NCBI GenBank assembly: GCA_902774025.1
Contig: CACYGY010000036.1
Location: 1-49,090, forward strand
Source of the DNA: an uncultured Eubacteriales bacterium
Lineage (GTDB): Bacteria; Bacillota; Clostridia; Christensenellales; Aristaeellaceae
Direction: 5' to 3'
DNA length: 49,090 nt
Shown: positions 1-8,605 of the stretch, piece after piece
How the letters are laid out: every line of letters begins with the position of its first letter
Position numbering within the stretch: the first letter of the stretch is position 1
The notes under the pieces: model-generated
What the model was told of the DNA's origin: nothing
The model's input: the letters and a program-made list of their open reading frames with translations, nothing else
The model's database searches: none
Made by a program: the position numbers and the translations under genes

Positions 1-1
1 G

Positions 2-1054
2 CTCGTTTCGGCGCTGACGCTTTCCTCCCTTGCGGAGAAAGGCCCTGCCGGCGCTCCGCCGGAGGGTCCGCCGCCCGACAGATGCTTCGGCACACTCTCC
101 ATGCTGAACATGACGGAAGAGGAGTACCTCACACTGATCTCCGCACGGGGACTGGTTGGCGAACGCCTCAGAGCAGACACGCGGCGGGATGCTGAGCCGA
201 CGGAGGAACAGCCACCGGAGGGACAGCCGCCGAAAAACACAATTGTCTATTATGACACACTGGACGCCCTGCTGATGGCGCTGAATGCCGGAGACATCAA
301 CAACATCGAAATCTATAAGAGCGTCGCACGGTATCTCTGCGCGGCCAACGACAATCTGATGATTGCTGCCAGCTCCCATCCTGACATAACATCGGAGACC
401 TTTGCGGATCTGGTGCAGAGAAACTTCAGCGGCAACGACTTCGCCTTCATGATGATGGAGAGCAGCGCCGGACTGCGGGATGAATTCAACGCCGCCATCG
501 CCGGCATGAAAGCAGATGGAACACTGGAGCGGCTGGTGAAGACGCAGATCGACGATCTCATTGACGGCGGCGGGATCAGGCCCGCTGAGATGCCGAAATT
601 CGAAGGCGCGGAGACGATCAGGGTAGCCGTTACAGGCGCTCTGCCGCCCATGGACTATGTGGCCGCTGACGGGACGCCTGCGGGCTTCAGCACCGCCGTG
701 CTGGCGGAGATCGGACAGCGCACCGGCAGAAACATCGAGATCGTGGTGGTGGACAGCCAGGGCCGATCCGCCGCTCTTGCCAGCGGCACCGTGGACGTGG
801 TATTCTGGACCCGCACCAGCAGCGAAGCCCAGAAAGCTGTTACCAGAACTGAGGCTGAACGCAAAACCCGTCAGGCAGAGCTGGATGCCGGTATGACCGA
901 AGAGGAGATCGCCCTGATGAACGAGCTGGCCGAGCGAATTGATCCCTCAGTCTACGCCGCGGCAGATATGCCCGAGGGCACCATCGTCACGGAGCCCTAC
1001 TTCTCCGACGTTCTTGTGCCGGTCATTCTGGCCCGGGAAACGCCCCGGGGCTAA
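2..1054 (+). CDS. Transporter substrate-binding domain protein, 5' partial
   Basis: The frame is open from the left window edge, so the true start lies upstream; an internal ATG at 101 has no clear ribosome site. The visible part looks like the second lobe of one family-3 (amino-acid type) solute-binding domain, followed from about nt 610 by the first lobe of another (IRVAVTG..PPM, then a GFSTAVLAEIG helix and a SGTVDVVFW strand). The second domain then ends after a short EPYFSDVLVPV strand with no second lobe. Known of the family: such proteins bind polar amino acids outside the cell or feed sensor proteins. The tandem and truncated arrangement suggests a sensory or scavenging role rather than a classical importer subunit; no ABC permease is adjacent. 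A VOC gene follows after 32 bases. Confidence 0.65.
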   Translation, partial: LVSALTLSSLAEKGPAGAPPEGPPPDRCFGTLSMLNMTEEEYLTLISARGLVGERLRADTRRDAEPTEEQPPEGQPPKNTIVYYDTLDALLMALNAGDINNIEIYKSVARYLCAANDNLMIAASSHPDITSETFADLVQRNFSGNDFAFMMMESSAGLRDEFNAAIAGMKADGTLERLVKTQIDDLIDGGGIRPAEMPKFEGAETIRVAVTGALPPMDYVAADGTPAGFSTAVLAEIGQRTGRNIEIVVVDSQGRSAALASGTVDVVFWTRTSSEAQKAVTRTEAERKTRQAELDAGMTEEEIALMNELAERIDPSVYAAADMPEGTIVTEPYFSDVLVPVILARETPRG

Positions 1055-1086
1055 TCGGCCATTCCGAAACCGGAAGGAGACAGAAC

Positions 1087-1464
1087 ATGAAAATCACAAC
1101 CTTTAATCCATCCATCATCACCAAGGACGCGGAAGCCACCATCAGGCTCTTTGAGGAGATGGGTTTTCAGCAAACGCACAACAAGGCGGAAAACGTGGAT
1201 GTGGAGTTTGATTCACATCGTATGAAAAACGAGGACGGTTTCCACGTGGACGTGGTGGAAGTGCCCGTCATCCCGCAGACCTATACGGCCATCCGGATCA
1301 ATGTGGACAACTTTGAGGAAGCCTACGACTTCTTTATCTCCAAAGGCTTCAGGGAATCGAAAAACTTCAAGCCCAGCACCACGGCCAGCAGCAAATACGC
1401 CTATCTCATTTCTCCCACCGGGTTTATCGTGGACATCTGCGAGCATATCAAAAGTCATAAATGA
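1087..1464 (+). CDS. VOC (glyoxalase/bleomycin-resistance) superfamily protein
   Basis: A 125-residue protein, the usual size for a single VOC monomer, with the paired beta-alpha-beta-beta-beta pattern: an N-terminal strand and helix (SIITKDAEATIRLFEEMGF) and a second module (INVDNFEEAYDFFISKGF) ending in a SPTGFIVDICEH strand. The ATG follows GGAAGGAGA with good spacing. VOC proteins use a metal-centred beta barrel for glyoxalase, dioxygenase or drug-binding roles. The glutamate of the last strand (CEH) is a plausible metal ligand, but the substrate cannot be told from sequence. It may be co-transcribed with the binding-protein gene and is followed at once by a strong terminator. Confidence 0.8.
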   Translation: MKITTFNPSIITKDAEATIRLFEEMGFQQTHNKAENVDVEFDSHRMKNEDGFHVDVVEVPVIPQTYTAIRINVDNFEEAYDFFISKGFRESKNFKPSTTASSKYAYLISPTGFIVDICEHIKSHK

Positions 1465-1474
1465 GAAGTAAAAA

Positions 1475-1540
1475 CAAAAGGGGCGGTTTTCCACGGTTTG
1501 AAACGAACAGTCGTTTCTGTGTGGAAAACCGCCCCTTTTG
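1475..1540 (+). terminator. Long perfect inverted repeat after the VOC gene
   Basis: A perfect 20-bp inverted repeat (1475-1494 with 1521-1540) begins 11 bases after the VOC stop codon. The loop holds a further 7-bp stem (GAAACGA/TCGTTTC). The outer arms start with CAAAA and end with TTTTG, so each strand has a T run at its 3' end and the structure could terminate from both sides. Confidence 0.85.
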
Positions 1541-2083
1541 CGGAATCATCCAGGACGGGAGAAGCCTGCATATTCATGTTTTTCTCGTCTTTTTGCCTGC
1601 CTGGCTGCCCGTGTCATGAGGAAAACAATGCTCACGCACCTGCTTGTGTGGGAAACGGTAACAGCCAGATGATCCTGTCGGGCAGAAATAAGGTTATCGG
1701 GCTGTACTGCTGCTCCCGGGTAAATGCGTACCTCCCGGGGCATTTCGTTCACAGCCGCCGGGCGGCTCTGCCTGTCTGACTTCCGGTTTTCAGAACATCA
1801 GGATCCCGGAGAACCGGAAGCTGATGTGCGATTACTCACCGGCTCTTATGTTTTTCACAGTGGTTTTCTCAATGGACAGGTTTTCATAGACTCTTTTGCC
1901 GCCGTTTCCTGTCGGAGCCTGCGCAAGCAGGCCTACCTTAATCTTCCTGGTTTCAGGCATAAGTCCATATAGGTACACCCATCCGAGGCCTTTGCCTCGG
2001 ATTTCGTCTGCAGTCTGAGCTATAGGATAGTTCCTGTAGCTCTCCGGGAGCAGTCTGTTATTGCGCCAGAATCATGGCGGTTG
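1541..2083. other. Non-coding gap with two hairpins after the purine permease
   Basis: No convincing gene is seen in 543 bases. Near the right edge are two hairpins: a perfect 9-bp stem with a 4-base loop (1981-1989 with 1994-2002) and an 11-bp stem with one mismatch (2017-2027 with 2032-2042). Both lie just downstream of the leftward permease gene and may end or stabilise its transcript, although neither is followed by a clear T run. Confidence 0.4.
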
Positions 2084-3538
2084 TTATTCCACCCGGAACG
2101 GTTCTGTGTCTTTGTCTTTCGTGATCAGGATGTTCAGAAGGATGGCGATAATCGCCGCCGGAACGATCCCGGAGCCGCCGAAAATATACTTCATCCAGTC
2201 GGGCATGAAACCCTGTACGGCGGATGCGGAACCAATGCCGAAACCGAGTCCCAGCGCGATCGCGACGATCGTGGCGTTGCGGCCGGTCAGCGGTTCTTTC
2301 GTGATCAGGTTTATACCGGAGATCACAATGCTGGCGAACATCATAATCGCGGCACCGCCCAGCACCGGCTGGGGCATGATGTTGATCACCGCGCCGATCT
2401 TCGGGAAAAGGCCCGCCAGTACCAGGATGCCTGCGCCCATGGCGATGGCAAAGCGGTTGACGACCTTCGTCATGCCCACCAGGCCGACGTTCTGGCTGAA
2501 CGAGGTGTTGGGCAGTACGCCGAACAGGGCCGCGAAAGCGGAGCCGAATCCGTCGCAGACGACAGAACCGGACAGTTCCTTGTCGGTCACGTCTCGGTTC
2601 AGGCCGCCCTGCACCACGCCGGTGGTATCGCCGATCGTCTCCACCGAAGTCACGATAAACATGATGCACATAGGTACAATCGCGTCCAGCCGGAACTGCG
2701 GTGCCACCGGAAGGATGCTGGGCAGCGCGAACCACGCGGCGCTTCCCACCTTGGACCACTGGGTCACATATGCGTAGGTATACGTTACGCCGTCTTTTTC
2801 AAAGGTATTGGGCAGGATCCATCCCATTACCAGGGACGCGAGATAACCCACCACAATCCCCAGCAGCACCGAGGCAATGGAGGGGAATCCCTTGAACGCG
2901 TGTTTGAAGATCAGGATGGCCGCTAGGGTGATCAGGCCGAGCAGCAGGTTCCACAGATTGCCGAAATCCGGAACGCTGGTTCCGCCGCCGCCGAAAAAGT
3001 TGATGCCTACGGGAATCAGGCTCAGGCCGATCGCGATCACAACCGTGCCGGTGACGACTGCGGGGAAGAACTTCCGCAGGGGTCTGATCAGGAAACCGAG
3101 GCCCATCTCAAAAACGCCGCCGACGATGCACGCGCCCATGATTGCGCCGTAGGCAAAGATACCGGCGTTCGCGTCTGACGTAATGGTTCCGGCCGCGATC
3201 CCGGCCATCATGCTGCCGGCAATGGCATTATTTACGCCGATGAAACCGGAGGAGGTTCCCATCACGATGGGCAGCCTGGCGCCGACCGGTCCGATGGGAT
3301 ACAACTGCAGGAACGTGATCAGGCCCGCGATGATCATGGCGTTCTGGATCAGCGCGATGCGCAGGTCACCGAACTCGTTGCCGTCTGTCAGCTTGCAGGT
3401 GGCCATAATGATCAGCAGCGGGGACAGATTGCCGACGAACATCGCCAGCACGTGCTGCAGGCCCAGGGGGATAGCCTGCCGGAGCGGGATCCGCCCGTCA
3501 AGGTCGTAGGGAGTAGCAAACTTCTTCCCGTTTGTCAT
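2084..3538 (-). CDS. NCS2-family purine (xanthine/urate) permease
   Basis: A 484-residue membrane protein with about 12-14 hydrophobic segments. N-terminal LGLQHVLAMFVGNLSPLL and central LPNTSFSQNVGLV are typical of the NCS2 nucleobase:cation symporters that carry xanthine, urate or other purines. A C-terminal QPVLGGAAIMMFAS segment also fits. The start was placed at the ATG preceded by AGGAGGAGAG; that ATG overlaps the stop of the upstream MocA-like gene as ATGA, so the two are translationally coupled. Pairing with a molybdenum-cofactor nucleotidyltransferase points to purine uptake for a molybdenum hydroxylase (xanthine dehydrogenase-like) pathway, whose enzymes are not in the window. Xanthine versus urate cannot be decided here. 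Confidence 0.9.
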   Translation of the reverse strand: MTNGKKFATPYDLDGRIPLRQAIPLGLQHVLAMFVGNLSPLLIIMATCKLTDGNEFGDLRIALIQNAMIIAGLITFLQLYPIGPVGARLPIVMGTSSGFIGVNNAIAGSMMAGIAAGTITSDANAGIFAYGAIMGACIVGGVFEMGLGFLIRPLRKFFPAVVTGTVVIAIGLSLIPVGINFFGGGGTSVPDFGNLWNLLLGLITLAAILIFKHAFKGFPSIASVLLGIVVGYLASLVMGWILPNTFEKDGVTYTYAYVTQWSKVGSAAWFALPSILPVAPQFRLDAIVPMCIMFIVTSVETIGDTTGVVQGGLNRDVTDKELSGSVVCDGFGSAFAALFGVLPNTSFSQNVGLVGMTKVVNRFAIAMGAGILVLAGLFPKIGAVINIMPQPVLGGAAIMMFASIVISGINLITKEPLTGRNATIVAIALGLGFGIGSASAVQGFMPDWMKYIFGGSGIVPAAIIAILLNILITKDKDTEPFRVE

Positions 3539-4176
3539 TTTTTCTCTCCTCCTGTGAAATATTCCGGACAGTCCGTCCCGGCAGACTCCGCCAGGACTTT
3601 CCTGACTTTTTCCATACTTTCGGGCGTGTCCACGTCCCACAGTTCCCACGCAGCTTCCGCTTCCACACAGTCGCACGGAATATGTTCCGCTTTCAGCACT
3701 TCGATCCCGCCCCGGTCGCCGGTATAGGCAATTAGCTTTTCCCGGCAGAACGCGGGAAACAGAACCGGACTGCCCGGCGTTTCTTCAAAGCTCAGCCGTA
3801 CGGCCCGGTCCGGGCTGCGAAGGAACTGCTCCGCCATCTTCTTCAGCGATTCCGGCCGCACCAGGGGCTGGTCGCCGGGCATGAACAGGTATCCCGCCGT
3901 GTCCGGGGACGTGTGTTCGATCCCGACATGGATCGTATCGCTCTTTTTCGGTCCGTCATGCAGGATGCAGGCGAACCCTTCCTGGTCCATCAGTGCTTTC
4001 ACTTCCGCGCTCCGGGTTACGGTTACCGGGCTGAACTCTGCCCCGGCCAGGCTGCCGGCCGTGTGCAGGATCACTTCCTGCCCGCCCAGTTTTTCCAGCA
4101 GTTTGTTCTTTCCGTATCGTTCGGACAACCCGCTTGCCATGATAATACAGCTGATCTTCCCGTATTCTCCGTCCAT
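3535..4176 (-). CDS. MobA/MocA-like molybdopterin nucleotidyltransferase
   Basis: About 213 residues with a Rossmann-like NTP-transferase fold. The N-terminal IIMASGLSERYGKNKLL matches the family signature (LAxGxSxRxGxxK) that binds CTP or GTP, and FMPGDQPLV matches the metal-binding GDQP motif. Known of the family: MocA adds CMP to molybdopterin for xanthine dehydrogenase-type enzymes. The start at 4176 follows an AGGAG 11 bases upstream; an ATG 14 codons earlier (4218) is possible but has a poorer site. The last four bases overlap the permease start, which supports a shared purine-catabolism role. A selenium-dependent molybdenum hydroxylase system is a reasonable guess. Confidence 0.75.
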   Translation of the reverse strand: MDGEYGKISCIIMASGLSERYGKNKLLEKLGGQEVILHTAGSLAGAEFSPVTVTRSAEVKALMDQEGFACILHDGPKKSDTIHVGIEHTSPDTAGYLFMPGDQPLVRPESLKKMAEQFLRSPDRAVRLSFEETPGSPVLFPAFCREKLIAYTGDRGGIEVLKAEHIPCDCVEAEAAWELWDVDTPESMEKVRKVLAESAGTDCPEYFTGGEKK

Positions 4177-4288
4177 ACTGGTTGCGGCTCCTGATTGTTT
4201 CAAAATCTGATTATGCATCTCTGCCCAAAGGATACCATATCCAGAGCTTTTCGGGCAATAAAAATTCCGGCTGCTTTCGCAGCCGAAG

Positions 4289-4792
4289 TCAAATTATGAT
4301 TGAAAAATCCATCTGGATATCAAAAGGCTCATCTCTGACACAAGACAGTATCGGATGTGTACTCGGTCTGAATCCCATCGCCATGTAAAACGCAATGGTC
4401 TCTTCAGCAGAACAGCAGGAAGCATACAATGCCCTCGCCCCACGGCTTTTTGCGTAGTCAGTGACAGTTTCAATCATCCGCCGACCGATCCCGTGCCCTC
4501 TGTAATCACGGGATACGTGAAAGCTGTCGATGATCATACGGTTTTCGTTCAGTTCCGGTAGCAGCATGATTTCGCCGACAACCGTATTGCCGTCAAACGC
4601 ACAATAAGTGATGTATTGTCCCGAAAGAATCTCTGATGCTTTTTCCCGTTTCCGTTCAGGAGACCATGTTTCGGTAAAGGGATTATTCTTCAGAACAAGT
4701 TTGCCGTTTTCAATGCGGTAAAGAGTGTGTGAAAAGATTTCTGTAAATAGCTGAGAAGCCAACCGGCCTTCTATGATAGAATAATAAATCAT
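4289..4792 (-). CDS. GNAT-family N-acetyltransferase
   Basis: A 167-residue protein with the acetyl-CoA binding motif A of GNAT enzymes (DYRGHGIGRRMIE), preceded by a beta-hairpin segment (VVGEIMLLPEL) and followed by the usual EETIAFYMAMGF helix-strand near the C-terminus. It would transfer an acetyl group from acetyl-CoA to an amine, and the substrate is unknown. The ATG lacks a good ribosome binding site on this strand (only CGGCCTCCT precedes it), so the start or expression is uncertain. It lies in an AT-richer stretch beside a transposase remnant and may be recently acquired. Confidence 0.75.
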   Translation of the reverse strand: MIYYSIIEGRLASQLFTEIFSHTLYRIENGKLVLKNNPFTETWSPERKREKASEILSGQYITYCAFDGNTVVGEIMLLPELNENRMIIDSFHVSRDYRGHGIGRRMIETVTDYAKSRGARALYASCCSAEETIAFYMAMGFRPSTHPILSCVRDEPFDIQMDFSIII

Positions 4793-4806
4793 AGGAGGCC
4801 GATTTT

Positions 4807-4914
4807 ATGGCAAACAAAAAGAAGGAACTATTCAGACCAGGACCCATGACCGAAGGAAAACGAAATATTATTCGAGCTGTAGGCTCACGTTCACTAATTA
4901 AAACGAATATGTAA
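4807..4914 (+). pseudogene. IS256-type transposase N-terminal remnant
   Basis: A 35-codon frame with a good ribosome site (AGGAGG, 7 bases before ATG). Its first 22 residues, with a basic start and then GPMTEGKRNII, resemble the extreme N-terminus of IS256-family transposases, which normally continue for about 400 residues. Here the similarity stops near nt 4870, and the frame ends in unrelated sequence. No DDE catalytic region is present. This is probably the left stump of a lost insertion sequence. The assignment rests on a short recognised stretch. Confidence 0.5.
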
Positions 4915-4976
4915 TAATAGTTGCCTGCAATCACATTTTGATTTATCATATATAGCAATCAGAGCAAGGCGGTGAA

Positions 4977-5180
4977 TTGCTATATGGCGAGGCACTCAAA
5001 TGTGAAACAGATAAAATAGTCCTTGAGAAACTGGCGTTAGGACTATATCCTGAGGGAAAACAGATCATTCTGTCGGAAGATCACATTTTTCAGATCTGGG
5101 ACACGATTTGCAATCATGGTATGATCGTTACTCCTGAGGATGATGAACAAACAGCATTGTTTTATCGTGATACCAGATGA
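4977..5180 (+). CDS. Short hypothetical ORF in AT-rich DNA
   Basis: A possible 67-residue protein starting at TTG after AAGGCGGTG. It is acidic, has no membrane segment or recognised motif, and ends shortly before non-coding DNA. Its base composition is clearly more AT-rich than the neighbouring genes. It could be a fragment left by the same mobile-element event as the adjacent transposase stump, or a chance frame. Confidence 0.25.
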   Translation: MLYGEALKCETDKIVLEKLALGLYPEGKQIILSEDHIFQIWDTICNHGMIVTPEDDEQTALFYRDTR

Positions 5181-5415
5181 AAGATTTTATGACACAGAAC
5201 TTGAGAAGACCACTGATTTCTGCATTTCGACATTTCACTGGATAAATTCCTCGAGAAATATGGTTTGCGCGCACTAGTCGAAACTCCCGGCCTCATCTGC
5301 ATTATGAAACCCATGGCCTCAGCCTCTTTCCTTCAGAGCTGCGCATTCCCTGCTCTGCCCGTACTGAAAATCAGGGTGAATCAGGGCTTCTGCTGACTTT
5401 CCACAGACATGAGGA

Positions 5416-5441
5416 AAGCGCTGCCCGTGACGGCAGCGCTT
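5416..5441 (-). terminator. Terminator of the esterase operon
   Basis: A perfect 10-bp inverted repeat (5416-5425 with 5432-5441, six-base loop) lies 23 bases beyond the leftward esterase stop codon. On the minus strand it is followed by TTTCCTC, a weak T run. Confidence 0.6.
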
Positions 5442-5463
5442 CTCACAGGATCGTCGATTGCTT

Positions 5464-7248
5464 TTATTTCATGCATTCCCGGATCCATGCGATGAAGTTC
5501 ACCGTGGAAGAACTGGTTCGCTCCGCTTCGGTGTGACCCTGCCCCCATACAGTTTCAAAGTCCACTTGTATTCCGTCAGCATAGGCTTCTGCCGCCAGCG
5601 CCAGATCAATCTCTGTGCACAGGGCGGTGTCTCCCTGATTGATGCCGGTGCGGATACGCCAGTATGCAGCGGGTTCAGCAGTCCGGAATCCGGCATAGGC
5701 GGGGGAGAGATAATACATTGGATTATACATGCTGAGACGCACATCCACGGTGCTGCCCAGCGCGTCCCGCTTTGCAAGATCCTCCGCAAAGGCTGCTTCA
5801 TATTCACTGCCCTGCACAAGTCCGGCCAGGATCGCGTCAAAGTGCGCCCCGCTGCCATCGCCATAGCCGAACAGGATGTTTTCGCCCTGGGTGGGATTCA
5901 GCTGGTCAAAGGCAGCGATCCCCTTGGATGCGTTCTTGAGCGCCCGGGTGAAGGCCGCCACGCTGGCAATGGTTACGGTATTGGTCTCTTCATCCCATGT
6001 GACCCAATCGCCCTTTGCGTTCAGGGCATCGATATAATCCTGCTTCGTCTCGTAGGTACCGCTGAGAGACAGCGCGGAAGATGTGCTTTCCGTGCGGGTG
6101 ATGCCGTCCGTTTCCTCATAGGCATTTTCCCGCTGCGCTCTTTCACCGCCCGGGTCAGGCATCGCGCCATTTGCAAAGCCGGGCTTTTCGCCGTTGCCGG
6201 GCCCCGCAAAGCCACCCTCCGTGCCGCCGAAATTGCCGCCATGCATGCCGCCCCGCCCGCCAAACCCGCGGGAGGAGGAAGCCGTGTACGGGAATTCCGT
6301 GTCATTCAGGAAATGCTCCAGGGATGTCTCGATGACATCCTTCACATAATCATAGTAGGTGCCGCTCTGATAAATGCCTTCCTCGCTTTCGGCCAGCAGC
6401 AGTGCGGTGCCGTTTTCATCCGTCAGTCCGAGGCCATTGATGTATTCCGCGAAAGCCAGGGCCATGCCGTCGGAGAGGGTCTGTTCTTCCTCGCTGAGTC
6501 CGGAGCGGGTATTGCCCATATTCCATTCATAGGCTTCATCCGCGATGTCCAGATTGGTAATGGGACACCAGCACATGCTGCCTTTTACCGCGTCGCTTTC
6601 CGTCATGACCGCGCCGATGGCCGCCAGATAGGGCGTATACAGCCCGCTGTTGCCGCTGGCCCCGATCAGGGCGCTCTGCGCGCCGCCGCCGCTCATGCCC
6701 AGGGTGAAAATGCTGTCCATGTCGCCGGGGAGCAGGTCTTTGTTGAAGCGGGCATACCGGATCGCCGCCTTGAAATCCGTGACACCGGCGGGAGCACCGG
6801 CGTCACGGCCCCGGGCTCCGGCAAAGAGCACGATGATTCCTTCACCGGTGTAATCCGAAATGCTGCCATAGCCCATGGAGCTCGTATATCCTGTCGGCGC
6901 AGCCATCGCGGAATACCCGGGCGTGTTCACCGGGAGGATCAGGGGAGCTGTTGCGGCCGTATACGGACCGGCAGCGCCGGACGCGTTGACGGTGCAGGTA
7001 TAGGTTCCGTCGCCGTTGTCCGTGCCGGTAAAGTAGGCACCCGGCACGAAGATGCCCATGGTCTCGGCGCTGCTGTCAGCGGGGGCGGCGGCATAGGACA
7101 GGCCCACCTGCCAGTAGACATCATCCTGGGCTTCATACTGCCATTTCGTCATGTCGATCCTTGCGGGCAGGTCTTCACTTTCCGCAAAGGAGGAAACACA
7201 GAAGGGCATCAGCATAAGTGCCATCATGCATGCAAGAAACTTCTTCAT
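5464..7248 (-). CDS. Secreted alpha/beta hydrolase, tannase/feruloyl-esterase-like
   Basis: About 594 residues. A signal peptide (MKKFLACMMALMLMPFC..SSFA) predicts secretion. The nucleophile elbow is GMSGGG (Ser near residue 186), and a WGQGHTE segment near residue 572 supplies the likely catalytic His, so the hydrolase fold spans the whole protein with a large insert. A Gly-rich stretch in the middle (RGFGGRGGMHGG) is probably a flexible linker. The overall plan resembles subtype-B tannases and related aromatic-ester hydrolases from gut bacteria; the exact substrate is inferred. The start at 7248 was preferred because AAGGAGG sits 9 bases before it, whereas the ATG at 7257 directly abuts that motif. 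It forms an operon with the esterase 14 bases upstream. Confidence 0.7.
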   Translation of the reverse strand: MKKFLACMMALMLMPFCVSSFAESEDLPARIDMTKWQYEAQDDVYWQVGLSYAAAPADSSAETMGIFVPGAYFTGTDNGDGTYTCTVNASGAAGPYTAATAPLILPVNTPGYSAMAAPTGYTSSMGYGSISDYTGEGIIVLFAGARGRDAGAPAGVTDFKAAIRYARFNKDLLPGDMDSIFTLGMSGGGAQSALIGASGNSGLYTPYLAAIGAVMTESDAVKGSMCWCPITNLDIADEAYEWNMGNTRSGLSEEEQTLSDGMALAFAEYINGLGLTDENGTALLLAESEEGIYQSGTYYDYVKDVIETSLEHFLNDTEFPYTASSSRGFGGRGGMHGGNFGGTEGGFAGPGNGEKPGFANGAMPDPGGERAQRENAYEETDGITRTESTSSALSLSGTYETKQDYIDALNAKGDWVTWDEETNTVTIASVAAFTRALKNASKGIAAFDQLNPTQGENILFGYGDGSGAHFDAILAGLVQGSEYEAAFAEDLAKRDALGSTVDVRLSMYNPMYYLSPAYAGFRTAEPAAYWRIRTGINQGDTALCTEIDLALAAEAYADGIQVDFETVWGQGHTEAERTSSSTVNFIAWIRECMK

Positions 7249-7262
7249 GGAATTCATCCTCC

Positions 7263-8246
7263 TTACTTCGCCTGCCGGAACAGCCAGTCACGGACGGCTT
7301 CCAGTTTATACGCGTAGTCAAATGAAGTCATATGCTCCCCGGCCGGGCCGCCGGACTGCCCGCCGGCAATCGTGCTGCCCGCTGTAAAGGTCACGAAATT
7401 GGCATTGTGTCCCTCATCCAGCATCGCTGTGATCGCCGCGTTCTGAGTATCCGCGTCGTCCTGAGCGCTCCACTCAGCATGGCTGCAGGCAGCGCCGTCG
7501 GCATCAAACACAGCCAGCAGCTCCGCCTGTCCGGCGGAAGCCTTTGGATCACCGGCTGCGACAATGTAAAAGAAGGGTTTCTGCTCCAGACCGCTCAGCT
7601 GGCCTGCATCCCACTGGCTGCCGACAAACAGATAGGCCGCGAAGAAATCGGGATAGGCGATGCTCTCATAGAAGGATGTCATGCCGCCCATGGACTGGCC
7701 GGTTGTATAAATCCGGCCGGTATCGATCGCATAGGTTTCCGTCAGGGACTGAAGCATCCGCATGGCTGCATCGATCTGACCGGAATGGCTGTGGTCGTCG
7801 CCGACGATGGTTTCCGTAAAAACAGGGACAACGACGAAGCTGGGGTGTTTGGCCTGTTCCGCATCCGTCGCCCAGACAAGTCCTCCCCAGCCCTGGGTCA
7901 GCACCGCATCTGTGCCTTTGCTCACGACACTGGAATCCGGGATAAACTGGATCAGCGGATAGGACTGACCTTCATCATAGTTTTCCGGAATGTACAGCTG
8001 ATACTGCATTTGGGTGCCGGTCTCGGCATCCTCATAGGTCATCAATTGAAACTTTGGCGCAGTCTCCGCGATCATGGCCTGCAGTTCGGCATCGCCGGAC
8101 TTATCGGTCATAAGGCCGGCGCCGCCGCGTATTCCGCCATGAACGCCGAAAGTGCCGCGTCCATTGCCGGGGCCTTCACCAAAGGCCACAGCAGAAGTGC
8201 AGAGAAGAGAAAGTGCAAGAACCATCAACAGAATCCTTTTCATCAT
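7263..8246 (-). CDS. Secreted esterase/PHB-depolymerase-like hydrolase
   Basis: About 327 residues with a signal peptide (MMKRILLMVLALSLLCTSAVAFG). The hydrolase signature is GQSMGG (Ser about 185), the AAGDPKA strand probably carries the acid, and a GEHMTSFDYAY segment near residue 305 the catalytic His. The N-terminal part (YQLYIPENYDEGQSYPL) is typical of carboxylesterases of the esterase-D/PHB-depolymerase-like type that act on acetyl or feruloyl side chains of plant polysaccharides. Two adjacent ATGs (8246, 8243) follow AAAGGA. The Gly-rich segment after the leader (residues 24-44) mirrors the linker in the downstream esterase, suggesting that both work outside the cell on similar material. 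Confidence 0.75.
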   Translation of the reverse strand: MMKRILLMVLALSLLCTSAVAFGEGPGNGRGTFGVHGGIRGGAGLMTDKSGDAELQAMIAETAPKFQLMTYEDAETGTQMQYQLYIPENYDEGQSYPLIQFIPDSSVVSKGTDAVLTQGWGGLVWATDAEQAKHPSFVVVPVFTETIVGDDHSHSGQIDAAMRMLQSLTETYAIDTGRIYTTGQSMGGMTSFYESIAYPDFFAAYLFVGSQWDAGQLSGLEQKPFFYIVAAGDPKASAGQAELLAVFDADGAACSHAEWSAQDDADTQNAAITAMLDEGHNANFVTFTAGSTIAGGQSGGPAGEHMTSFDYAYKLEAVRDWLFRQAK

Positions 8247-8372
8247 GGGTATCCTTTCCATTCTTATTCTGATATCTGGTCTTACGCTTTCGCTGCTCGA
8301 TACCATGCCTGCATTCTATACCCGAAACCTAAAATGAACTTTAAACCCCTGATCCGGTTGATGATGTGCACG

Positions 8373-8416
8373 AAAAATACCGGGCACTTCCATGTGAATC
8401 ACGGAAGTGCCCGGTA
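8373..8416 (-). terminator. Terminator after the symporter gene
   Basis: A perfect 14-bp inverted repeat (8378-8391 with 8403-8416) is followed on the minus strand by a run of T. It lies about 190 bases past the symporter stop and upstream of the esterase operon, separating the two leftward transcripts. The stretch 8417-8605 between the stop codon and the stem shows no gene. Confidence 0.8.
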
Positions 8417-8605
8417 CAGAGGAGGAGATTTTCCGATTTTCCCCACGACCCGGCAGGGACAGTCACCGCACCTTGTCTTCGCAGCGAAGGACGATTCCTT
8501 CACGATGCCGATTCCGGAGGGCGCTGATCCGGGACGGAATCACGCTTATGATGCATGAATTCATACAGCGGGGAAAGAGTGATTCCTGTGTCCGTTTCCC
8601 CGGCG

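Noticed and set aside
1498..1779. Rightward 93-codon frame after the VOC gene
   Set aside because: It starts inside the terminator hairpin and has no ribosome site or family resemblance.
5458..7317. Rightward 619-codon open frame opposite the tannase-like gene
   Set aside because: The opposite strand has a signal peptide, catalytic motifs and a good start; this frame has none of these.
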